From: G965267335 sp965267335 | GTDB taxonomy: Bacteria; Bacteroidota; Bacteroidia; Cytophagales; JAAEPT01 | DNA: 64,000 bases | Reading direction: 5' to 3' | Assembly (NCBI GenBank): GCA_965267335.1 | Contig: OZ253953.1 | Coordinates: 4,278,001-4,342,000, forward strand | Part shown: one piece after another, positions 8,180 through 16,292 of the stretch | Layout: the number at the start of each line of letters is the position of its first letter | How positions within the stretch are numbered: the first letter of the stretch is position 1 | Made by a program: the position numbers and the translations under genes | Notes under the pieces: generated by a model | Told to the model about the DNA's origin: nothing | Databases searched by the model: none | What the model saw: only the letters and a program-made list of their open reading frames with translations

Positions 8180-9412
8180 CTATGCTGGCTTTAACTCGAG
8201 AATAGTTATTTCGGGTAGTATACCCACCCTTCCCGGATAGCCTAAAAACCCATATCCTCTGTTAACATAAAGTTGCTGACCATCGGTTTCATAATGACCG
8301 GCCCATTGTTTATACCGGTACTGCACAGGACTCCACTTAAAATCCCCCCACTCAACTCCTAGTTGCATACCGTGTGTATGTCCGGCCAACATCAATGCGA
8401 TATCCTTATAGTTCTCCCGAACCTGGGCATCCCAATGACTAGGGTCATGAGAAAGTAATATTTTTACATCATGGTCTTTCACACCCTGATAGGCCTTCGC
8501 GAGGTCACCATACTTTGGAAAGTTACCCGTCCCCCAGTTTTCAACTCCTATCAGGCCTATTTCTTCATCACCCACCTTTAAAATTCTACTATCATTCAAG
8601 AGCAAATCCCAGCCTAGTTCCTTGTGAGCAAGCTTTACTTTTTCCAGATTGGCTGCCTTAGCTTCTTTCGAAGGCCAATTGTGATACTCTCCGTAGTCGT
8701 GATTGCCAAGAATCGAATAAACACCCATAGGAGCCTTTACCCTTTTAAAGACATCGTAATAATCATGAATTTCTTCGGCCAGGTCATTGATGAGGTCACC
8801 GGTAAAAAAAACGATGTCGGGTTTTTCTGCCATGGCCAGGTCAACTCCTCCCGCCACGGCAGTTTTATTATAGAAGCTTCCGGAATGTATATCTGATATC
8901 TGACAAACCCTGAGCCCGTCAAACTTAGCAGGTAGGTTTTTCAAAAAAACCTGTCGCCTTCGTACTCTGTAGTCATGAGCTCCCGACACAATCCCAAATG
9001 TCATTGTGGTTAATGGAATGGATGCCACGATCAAGGCACTTTTAGTAATGAAATCTGCCCGAGACATTTTCTTTACGGGGTCCAGTGTCGGTTCTTTTTT
9101 AATGATCTTATTTTTTGTCCAGATGAATCCGTTGATCATGTCATTGAACAACACAAAAACAAAAATAACCAGCTTGGTTGCGAAGAGCACGAAATGTAAA
9201 CCGGCTATAAAAATCCTATATCCCTTGGGTAGACCGGTAATAAACAAGAGCAAAAAGCTTATAACGATGATCGCACTAATCCCCCAATAAACTCTAGGTA
9301 TCCATTTCTTCAGCTTTGGCTTAAGGTTCCGAATTCTTAAGTAGACCGCTCGGTAGGCGAAAATGTCTACTACCAAAACGGTAATCATAATAATTGTTAA
9401 GATCTTGACCAT
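8180..9412 (-). CDS. Membrane-anchored calcineurin-like metallophosphoesterase
   Basis: A 410-residue protein with four hydrophobic segments in the first ~125 residues and a C-terminal metallophosphoesterase domain. All family motifs are present: ISDIHSG (DxH), GDLINDL (GDxxxD), LGNHDYG (GNHD), LLSHDP and AGHTHGMQ (GHxH). The architecture matches the YkuE-like group found widely in Bacteroidota; those with known activity are metal-dependent phosphodiesterases or phosphatases, but the substrate here is unknown. The frame continues to an ATG at 9445, but that codon lies inside the terminator hairpin of the upstream efflux operon, so I use the ATG at 9412, which also gives a cleaner first membrane segment. 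Confidence 0.88.
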   Translation of the reverse strand: MVKILTIIMITVLVVDIFAYRAVYLRIRNLKPKLKKWIPRVYWGISAIIVISFLLLFITGLPKGYRIFIAGLHFVLFATKLVIFVFVLFNDMINGFIWTKNKIIKKEPTLDPVKKMSRADFITKSALIVASIPLTTMTFGIVSGAHDYRVRRRQVFLKNLPAKFDGLRVCQISDIHSGSFYNKTAVAGGVDLAMAEKPDIVFFTGDLINDLAEEIHDYYDVFKRVKAPMGVYSILGNHDYGEYHNWPSKEAKAANLEKVKLAHKELGWDLLLNDSRILKVGDEEIGLIGVENWGTGNFPKYGDLAKAYQGVKDHDVKILLSHDPSHWDAQVRENYKDIALMLAGHTHGMQLGVEWGDFKWSPVQYRYKQWAGHYETDGQQLYVNRGYGFLGYPGRVGILPEITILELKPA

Positions 9413-9417
9413 AGCTA

Positions 9418-9454
9418 AAAAGTTGAGCCCGGCAACGTAACGCATGCCGGGCTC
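9418..9454 (-). terminator. Terminator of the RND efflux operon
   Basis: Perfect 9-bp stem GAGCCCGGC / GCCGGGCTC (9425-9433 and 9446-9454). On the minus strand it is followed by AACTTTTT, 10 bp after the stop of the RND transporter gene. Confidence 0.85.
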
Positions 9455-9463
9455 ATATTGTTC

Positions 9464-12400
9464 CTAAACTAACTCATCAACCTCACCATTTTTAGATGTG
9501 ACAAGACCAGCTTCCACTTCCTTAAACGGGTTAGCAATTAACCTAAATGTTATCCAGCTCCAAAATCCAACAAACGAACGCCACAACCCTTGTTCGTACA
9601 GGTAGTATTTCAATCTTTCAACCCCCAGATACATCACAGGTATAATGATCAGGGTTAAGAAGGTGGCAAAGGTAATTCCAAAGATTATAGTCCATGACAT
9701 AGGCCCCCAGAATATTACATTATCCCCCCCCATATAAACATTAGGGTTATAATCTGAAAAGAGGCCAAAAAAATCGATATTAAGACCCGTTGCCAATGGC
9801 AATAGACCAAGTACGGTTGTGATCGCGGTTAATAGAACCGGACGTAATCTGGTTTTACCGGCTTGTACTACAACCTGAATCATATCCTTTTTTGAGAGCC
9901 TTCCTTCAATTCCAAACTCTTCTTTCTTTCTGTTCTTTAACAATTCGGAATAGTCAAGAAGAACGATGGCATTATTCACAACAACACCTGCCAGTGATAT
10001 GATACCAATCATTGTCATAATGATGATAAAATTCATCTGAAAGCCCACGAGCCCTAAAAATACCCCGATTGTACTGAACAACACAGAAGCGAGTATGATA
10101 AAGGGCGCGGACATTTTGTTAAACTGAGCTACGATAATTAATAATATCAGGAATAATGCGGAAATCAAGGCCTGACCCAAAAAGTCCATTTCCTTTGCCT
10201 GCTCTTCCTGCTCACCAGTAAACTTGAAACTATATCCATCTCTCAACTTGTAGTCTTTAAGTAGGTCCTTAATTTGAAAAACAACTTCGTTGGCGTTATA
10301 ACCATCTGCAATATTGGAGTATACCGTTACTACTCTTTGCTCGTCCTTATGCTTAATGGATGCAAAAGAGTATTTATCATTCCTCTTAGTGATGGCATTG
10401 ATCGGAATTTGTTTTATCTGACCATCAGACTGGCTTCGAAAAGTTACTGGCTGATTCAACAAGCTCTCCATATCGTTTCGATATTTATCATCCAGCCGCA
10501 CCATAATCGGGTAATCTTCCCCATCTGCTTTGTAAGTACTTTTCGTTTCAAGTCCGTACAAAGAATTTCTGATAGTCATTGAAATGTCGGTGGTATTCAC
10601 TCCTAGATACTGAGCTAATTCGTAGTTAATTTCCCATTCGGTTTCCAATTTACCCTTATCAAGGTCTGTCTTTAGCTCGTCATAGCCTTCTATATTGGAC
10701 TCCCTGATTCTTGCTATTATGTCTTCTGCCGAAGCAATCAACTCAGAGTATTCGTTTCCAGATATTTCAATGTTAATTGGCTTACCAACAGGGGGTCCCG
10801 CTCTATCTTTATCAACTGTAATTACAGCATCCCTGTGAGGTTCATACTTAGACTGAGACCCCAGCAATGTCGGTATTGTATCTCTTAATTGATTTAATAC
10901 TTCCTGAGAATTGATCCCTTGACGATCCTCAAATTCTTTAAATTCTATATTGATACGCGCTTTATATGGCGTTGATGTATTAGCTCCGGTCGCCATCGGA
11001 TCACCAGGATCTGAAGTTCCTTTTCCTACAGAGGTGGATACCGCTTTCACCGCTGGCATATAGTTTTTCTTTTCAAGAATAGCTCTAACGTCCTGTTCCA
11101 TTGTAAGCGCTAATTCCTGTGTCGGCTCAATTCCGGTAGGAAGTGGTTTCTCAATAAACACATTGACATATCTTGGATAATTGTCAGGGAAAAACTCAAC
11201 CTTTGGAGTAAACATACCTAGTAGAACAAAGCTAAATATTAGCAGCATGAAAATCCCAAATGTGAATACAATTGGCTTTCTACCCGAGAGGGCAAAATTC
11301 AACACTTTTTCGTACAAATTCTCCAACCTAGGTAGAAAACTATTTTGAAAGCGATTAGCCGCAGGAGTCAACAAAATCATATTCAAGACAATTAATAACC
11401 CCAACAGTATCCAGAAATTACCCCAACCAATACTCTCGCTCATAATACAAAGGGCGCCTATTATAATTAAGGACCCGGCACCGATGTACCAGTTTCTCTG
11501 ATTAACCTTATGGCCTCCCACTCTCATAAATACAGCCGTCAACGCAGGGTTAATGACCAAGGCGACAAAAAGAGACGAGCTCAATACAATAATCAGCGTA
11601 ATAGGCAAGAATTTCATAAACTCTCCCATAATACCCGGCCATACAGCGAGAGGCAAAAATGCAGCTAGTGTTGTAGCCGTAGATGCGATGATTGGCCAGG
11701 CGACTTCTCCCACCCCTTCGCGAGCAGCCCTTAAAGGTGAGTAACCTTCATCCATCAAACGGTAAATATTTTCTACAACGACAATACCATTATCCACTAA
11801 CATGCCAAGAGCCATTATAAGTCCAAATAGTACCATCATGTTAATGGTAATCCCAAGCGAGCTGAATACCAGGAAGCTTAGGAACATGGAAAGAGGAATT
11901 GCAACTCCAACAAACAAGCTGTTTCTCGTGCCTAAAAAGAATAAAAGAACAAGTACCACAAGAATCACCCCGGAAATAATACTATTTTCCAAATTGGCTA
12001 CCTGTGCTCTTGTTTGATTACTTTGATCCAAAGTAATAGTCATTCCTACATCAGAAGGTATGGGAGATGCCGTGTTATCAGGGTCTTGAGCCTCCTGAAT
12101 TATCTTGTTTATATTATCGGAAGCTGCTAAGAGGTTTTTACCACTGCTTTTAATGATCTCGAGCTGCACCACATTTTGTCCATCAAATCGGGCAAAACTT
12201 TCTTTCTCTTTCTCCTCTAGAACTACTGGAACGGAAAGAACTTCCCTTAGTCTTATTGCGCGACCTTTCTCTTGTTTTACAATTAGACTTTCCAACTCCC
12301 TTAGGTCTTTAATTTGCCCGTTGAACATTACCTGACGTTCAACACCATCAACTTTCACATTTCCTCCGGACACATCCGAATTTCTCTTGTCGATTGCAGT

Positions 12401-13042
12401 CGCTATATCATTAAAGCTTAACTGCATCGCTTGCATCTTATGCTTATCAAGGAAAATTTTGACTTCCTTTTCTTCAACCCCCCTTATATGGACTTCCGAT
12501 ATTTCAACAAGGTCCTCTATCTTCTCCTCCAAATACTCTGCATACTCCTTCAGCGTATCCAAACCATAATTCCCATACATATTAATGTACATAATCGGAA
12601 ATTCAGCAAAGTTGATATCATCAACAATGGGGTCTTGATCCAGGTCATCCGGCAGTTCACTTTTGGCCTTGTCCACGGCATCTTTGACCTCACGTAATGC
12701 ATCGGAAGCCAAAATGGTACTCTCAAACTCCACAATGATTGTTGACATATCCTGAATGGAGTTAGATTGTAATTTTTTGATACCAGAAATCGTGTTGATT
12801 TCCTTTTCAAGCTCATCTGTTATGAGCTTCTCTACGTTCTCAGGGGTATTACCGGGATATGGTGTTCCGACATAAATAGTAGGTAATTCAACTTCTGGAA
12901 AAGCTTCTTTTGGAAGATTTTGATATCCAGAAAGTCCCATGAAGATTATGATAACTGTCAGAAAAAAAACAGTCGTACGATTATTTATTGCCCAAGTTGT
13001 TAACCCGAACTCTCTTATAGTTTTTTTCTTTTCTTGACTCAT
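9464..13042 (-). CDS. RND-family efflux transporter (inner-membrane pump)
   Basis: A 1192-residue AcrB/HAE-type pump, longer than AcrB (~1050). It has an N-terminal membrane segment, a large periplasmic porter loop beginning FPEVELPTIYVGTPYPGNTPENVE, a membrane block, a second periplasmic loop and a C-terminal membrane block. In the first block the proton-relay motif reads GMLVDNGIVVVEN, so the second Asp of the AcrB Asp-Asp pair is Asn. In the later block VVNNAIVLLDY occupies the place of the AcrB lysine. These changes suggest a relay different from AcrB's. The extra length comes partly from hydrophobic insertions around residues 500-560 and 1100-1130. It is last in the operon, 8 bp after the membrane-fusion gene. 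Substrates are unknown. Confidence 0.93.
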   Translation of the reverse strand: MSQEKKKTIREFGLTTWAINNRTTVFFLTVIIIFMGLSGYQNLPKEAFPEVELPTIYVGTPYPGNTPENVEKLITDELEKEINTISGIKKLQSNSIQDMSTIIVEFESTILASDALREVKDAVDKAKSELPDDLDQDPIVDDINFAEFPIMYINMYGNYGLDTLKEYAEYLEEKIEDLVEISEVHIRGVEEKEVKIFLDKHKMQAMQLSFNDIATAIDKRNSDVSGGNVKVDGVERQVMFNGQIKDLRELESLIVKQEKGRAIRLREVLSVPVVLEEKEKESFARFDGQNVVQLEIIKSSGKNLLAASDNINKIIQEAQDPDNTASPIPSDVGMTITLDQSNQTRAQVANLENSIISGVILVVLVLLFFLGTRNSLFVGVAIPLSMFLSFLVFSSLGITINMMVLFGLIMALGMLVDNGIVVVENIYRLMDEGYSPLRAAREGVGEVAWPIIASTATTLAAFLPLAVWPGIMGEFMKFLPITLIIVLSSSLFVALVINPALTAVFMRVGGHKVNQRNWYIGAGSLIIIGALCIMSESIGWGNFWILLGLLIVLNMILLTPAANRFQNSFLPRLENLYEKVLNFALSGRKPIVFTFGIFMLLIFSFVLLGMFTPKVEFFPDNYPRYVNVFIEKPLPTGIEPTQELALTMEQDVRAILEKKNYMPAVKAVSTSVGKGTSDPGDPMATGANTSTPYKARINIEFKEFEDRQGINSQEVLNQLRDTIPTLLGSQSKYEPHRDAVITVDKDRAGPPVGKPINIEISGNEYSELIASAEDIIARIRESNIEGYDELKTDLDKGKLETEWEINYELAQYLGVNTTDISMTIRNSLYGLETKSTYKADGEDYPIMVRLDDKYRNDMESLLNQPVTFRSQSDGQIKQIPINAITKRNDKYSFASIKHKDEQRVVTVYSNIADGYNANEVVFQIKDLLKDYKLRDGYSFKFTGEQEEQAKEMDFLGQALISALFLILLIIVAQFNKMSAPFIILASVLFSTIGVFLGLVGFQMNFIIIMTMIGIISLAGVVVNNAIVLLDYSELLKNRKKEEFGIEGRLSKKDMIQVVVQAGKTRLRPVLLTAITTVLGLLPLATGLNIDFFGLFSDYNPNVYMGGDNVIFWGPMSWTIIFGITFATFLTLIIIPVMYLGVERLKYYLYEQGLWRSFVGFWSWITFRLIANPFKEVEAGLVTSKNGEVDELV

Positions 13043-13050
13043 GTCTCAGG

Positions 13051-14142
13051 CTATTTATTGGTTCCGGTATTAATTAAAACACCTTTATCGTTTAATGAAA
13101 TTAGCTTCGACCAGACTGCTTTGGTGATAACTTCATCTCCCTCATTCAATCCTTCGGAAATGACACTCTGGTTATCGTAGGACAGTGCTAATTTTACAGG
13201 TTGCTTAATCGCTCTACTACCATTCTTCCCTCCTACTTTGTAGACAAAACTTACGTTTCCAGATCTCTGAACAATGTCTGTAGGCACAATCACCTGTCCT
13301 TCTTTCTTTTCGAGAATCAGTTCAACAATAGCAAAAAGGTTAGCAGGATAATCCTTGTTCTTGGTATCAAGGTTAGCTTGAATCTTAAAGGTTCTGTTAC
13401 TGTTATCGATAAAATTACTCTTGTAAGAAATAACTGTTTTTAATTTTTCATCACCGAAAGTTGGAAATGTAATCTGTACTGAATCACCTTTTTGAACTTT
13501 ACGATAATACGCTTCAGAAACATCACACTCCACATAAGCCCCACTATTCGTATTAATAATTCTAGCCAATGGCATTTGTACACTTGCCATTTCGCCTTGT
13601 TTAGGGAAAATTTTATCTACCCTTCCTGATATTGGAGCTCTTACGATCGCTTTTCCTATCTGTGAGTCAATGGTTCTAATCCGTTGCTCCAATGACTCCT
13701 TGTTGGTTTTGGCCTGTAAGTATTGTACTTCTGATCCAACTTTGCTATCGTACAAAGACTTTTGCTTCTTGAAGATTTCTTCGGCAAGCTCCAACTGAGT
13801 TTTCAATTCCTCTTTATTCTTGTACAGAATTTCAGTATCCAGCCTGGCTAGCACAGTTCCTCTGGTCACAGCCTGTCCTTCCCTTACATTTATAGACCTG
13901 ATAATTCCATTGATTTCAGGAACTACAGTAATGTTATTTCCCGACTCGACAAAACCATGAACTTCAACGGTTTTAACAAAGTCTTGTTTTTTAACCTTAA
14001 TAGAGGTTACAGCCTGGGGCTTTTCCTTTTTCTCAACAACTTTTTTCTTTTCTATTGTGGTATCTTCCGGAGCTTCTCCACCACCCCCACATGCTGCAAG
14101 AAAAAGTGTACTTGCTAGAATAGTATTGCTAAAAATTTTCAT
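13051..14142 (-). CDS. RND efflux periplasmic membrane-fusion lipoprotein
   Basis: A 363-residue HlyD/AcrA-type adaptor. The N-terminus is a lipoprotein signal with lipobox LAAC followed by GGGG and a Lys/Glu-rich linker. The first lipoyl half-motif (VVPEINGIIRSINVREGQAVTRGTVLARLD) and second (IVRAPISGRVDKIFPKQGEMASVQMPLARI) flank an alpha-helical hairpin (about residues 110-160); beta-barrel and membrane-proximal regions follow. In this family the protein links the inner-membrane pump to the outer-membrane channel. Both partners are its immediate neighbours, 28 bp upstream (TolC-like) and 8 bp downstream (RND). Confidence 0.93.
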   Translation of the reverse strand: MKIFSNTILASTLFLAACGGGGEAPEDTTIEKKKVVEKKEKPQAVTSIKVKKQDFVKTVEVHGFVESGNNITVVPEINGIIRSINVREGQAVTRGTVLARLDTEILYKNKEELKTQLELAEEIFKKQKSLYDSKVGSEVQYLQAKTNKESLEQRIRTIDSQIGKAIVRAPISGRVDKIFPKQGEMASVQMPLARIINTNSGAYVECDVSEAYYRKVQKGDSVQITFPTFGDEKLKTVISYKSNFIDNSNRTFKIQANLDTKNKDYPANLFAIVELILEKKEGQVIVPTDIVQRSGNVSFVYKVGGKNGSRAIKQPVKLALSYDNQSVISEGLNEGDEVITKAVWSKLISLNDKGVLINTGTNK

Positions 14143-14170
14143 CTCAGTAGTATTTATTTAGGTACGGTGA

Positions 14171-15514
14171 TTATTCTGTGTATAATTTTCCTAATGCTTT
14201 GTCTAAATTCATTTTGGCCATCAAAGCATCATAAATGGCCGAGTTGTAATTACTTTTTGCCTGTTTGAGCGAGCCTTCGGCCTCAACGACCTCAAGGTTT
14301 GAGCCGACTCCTGCCTTGTACTTTATCTTAGTTGTGTTGTATACTGACTCCGCCAGTTCTACATTTCTTTCGTATGATTTCATCGTGCTCAGGGCATTCT
14401 CTAATTGATTTTTGTATTGCGCAACCTCGAATGAAATACTCAGCTCCAGCATTTTCAGATCATTTTCTGTTTTATCGACACTTGTTTGTGCCTGAGCCAT
14501 TCTATGCTTTCTTGTAAATCCACTAAAAATTGGAACTTGTATACTGACACCGAACATTGCGTACTCTCTCCAGTTACTCGTTTGAAACCACTCACCTAGT
14601 TCATTTTGACCGGTATTATATCCTGCGCTTAAAAATGCTCCCGCACTTGGGTACGCCATTACTTTGTATCGCTTACGATCAAGTTCATGCAACAACTTTT
14701 GACTTTCCAGCAACCGGTACTCGATTCTGCTCTCAAAATTTGGAGAAACATCACCGGGTGAAGATAGTGAACTCTTTAACCCCTCCAGATCATCAGTCAA
14801 TGTTACCTCCATATCCAGTGGCATACCCATTTGGAATTTCAGAAGCTGCATTGATGTTTCATTCAGCCTTTTCACTTTATCAATTTCAATATTGGTATTA
14901 TTCAGGTTCACCTCGATTCTATCAACATCCAATTTCTCGACAAAACCATTTTCATACATGATTCTGGTATCTCTCAATAAGCTATCAAGCGTCCCTTTAT
15001 TGGTCTGTAGAAATTCTAACTGCTCCTGACCTACCAGCACCATGTAATAGGCGGAAGTAACATTCTTCGCAACCTCAATTTTGCTTTGAGTAATCGATCG
15101 TTTTGAAAGCTCCTTGTATGCTCTTGCTGCCTCCAGACCTACAAAAAAAGTACCATCAAAAATCAATTGGTTAACTGTTACATTAGCATTGCCGCTGTAC
15201 TGAAGTCCGAATGCCAATGGAACAATTTCATCAGCCGGAGCTGAAGGGTTGAATATATTTGCTGGCAGGAATTGACTCTGGATGGCGAGGTTATCTACAA
15301 AATCCAATTTACCATTGACCTGCGGGAGTCCGGTACCGATTGTCTCTTTGATTCTGGAATCAGCCCCATCTGCATCCAATTGCGCATTCTTGATAGAATT
15401 ATGATTGTCTATTCCATACTTAATACACTGCTGAAGTGAATAAGAAGAACTGTCCTGCCCCACGACCAAGCGGGACAATAATATTACAGCGGCAAGTGCT
15501 AGTATCTTTTTCAT
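14171..15514 (-). CDS. TolC-family outer-membrane efflux protein
   Basis: A 447-residue outer-membrane factor. It has a signal peptide (about 1-19, ending VVGQ), then the typical start SYSLQQCIKYGIDNHNSIKNAQLD, and two similar halves of long alpha helices; the second contains LELSISFEVAQYKNQLENALSTMKSYERNVELAESVYNTTKIKYKAG-type sequence ending in SNLEVVEAEGSLKQAKSNYNSA. These are the hallmarks of OEP/TolC proteins that form the trimeric exit duct. The ATG overlaps the TetR stop codon (ATGA, 4 bp), so expression is translationally coupled to the regulator. Confidence 0.92.
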   Translation of the reverse strand: MKKILALAAVILLSRLVVGQDSSSYSLQQCIKYGIDNHNSIKNAQLDADGADSRIKETIGTGLPQVNGKLDFVDNLAIQSQFLPANIFNPSAPADEIVPLAFGLQYSGNANVTVNQLIFDGTFFVGLEAARAYKELSKRSITQSKIEVAKNVTSAYYMVLVGQEQLEFLQTNKGTLDSLLRDTRIMYENGFVEKLDVDRIEVNLNNTNIEIDKVKRLNETSMQLLKFQMGMPLDMEVTLTDDLEGLKSSLSSPGDVSPNFESRIEYRLLESQKLLHELDRKRYKVMAYPSAGAFLSAGYNTGQNELGEWFQTSNWREYAMFGVSIQVPIFSGFTRKHRMAQAQTSVDKTENDLKMLELSISFEVAQYKNQLENALSTMKSYERNVELAESVYNTTKIKYKAGVGSNLEVVEAEGSLKQAKSNYNSAIYDALMAKMNLDKALGKLYTE

Positions 15515-16128
15515 ACTTTGAATTGATCTTTTGATTTGTATTGTTCAATTAGTTGGGCACCTTCGGGAGTCACAATTCCCATGACAAAATGCCAGAAAAA
15601 TTCCATTTGTACCTCCAGCAGGTTAAATGCCGTAGGCGGAAAAACCTGCGGATTAAAAGCCAACTGGATTTGCTCCATTCTTAATTTTGCTAAAATCGTT
15701 TCATTAACTTCCTTTCGGTAATAACCCTGTTCTTTACCCTTGACCATATTGTCAACAACAGTCTTAAAAATACAGGCCTCTTTATGCTCGGCAAATTTTT
15801 GAAATGCTTTAGGATGATATTTCTGAAGATCAAACAGCACTGAAGGGTTCATATTTACCATGTTGGCCCTGATGAACTGAGAAATGCGCATCATCTCGTC
15901 TATGGCATTCTCTGATTCTTTGATGATAGCATCAATCTCACTCTGTTCCCGTATCATGTGAGCATCAGTCACCGTAATTACGAGGTCATCCTTGTCCTGA
16001 AAATGCTGGTATATAGTTTTCTTAGATATGGAAAGATGGCTGGCTATATCATCCATCGTAATGCTCTTGATCCCATACCTCAAAAACAATTCGTCTGATC
16101 CGGTTATTATTCTTTCTCTTACTTCCAA
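15511..16128 (-). CDS. TetR/AcrR-family transcriptional regulator of the efflux operon
   Basis: A 205-residue regulator. The N-terminal helix-turn-helix is clear (DELFLRYGIKSITMDDIASHLSISKKTIYQHFQDKDDLV), followed by a ligand-binding helical domain typical of bacteroidetal TetR proteins. The start is a TTG with AAAGGAAAG just before it; an in-frame stop lies 30 bp upstream and no ATG precedes the HTH, so TTG is the only sensible start. It is the first gene of the efflux operon and overlaps the TolC-like gene by 4 bp. A large inverted repeat begins 24 bp upstream of the start, consistent with autoregulation; such regulators are usually repressors released by a pump substrate. Confidence 0.92.
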   Translation of the reverse strand: MEVRERIITGSDELFLRYGIKSITMDDIASHLSISKKTIYQHFQDKDDLVITVTDAHMIREQSEIDAIIKESENAIDEMMRISQFIRANMVNMNPSVLFDLQKYHPKAFQKFAEHKEACIFKTVVDNMVKGKEQGYYRKEVNETILAKLRMEQIQLAFNPQVFPPTAFNLLEVQMEFFWHFVMGIVTPEGAQLIEQYKSKDQFKV

Positions 16129-16152
16129 CTTTCCTTTATAAATTGGGTGGCT

Positions 16153-16194
16153 AAACTATGGAAACTTTTATCAACCTCAAAGTTTCCTTAGTTT
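16153..16194. promoter_or_regulatory. Candidate TetR operator: 16-bp-arm inverted repeat
   Basis: Arms AAACTATGGAAACTTT (16153-16168) and AAAGTTTCCTTAGTTT (16179-16194) are complementary at 15 of 16 positions around a 10-nt spacer. It lies in the divergent region between the TetR gene (start 16128) and the sensor-kinase gene (start 16293). It has no T tract towards either gene in the position expected of a terminator, and is much longer than chance symmetry. It is likely the autoregulatory operator. Confidence 0.7.
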
Positions 16195-16292
16195 TTTATT
16201 TACTTTTTTTGATATTTCAAGCGTGGAATCAAGCAATTTTGTAAATTATTGTTTATCAAAATCCTGAGATTTAAAGAGTAAGGCTTCATTCG

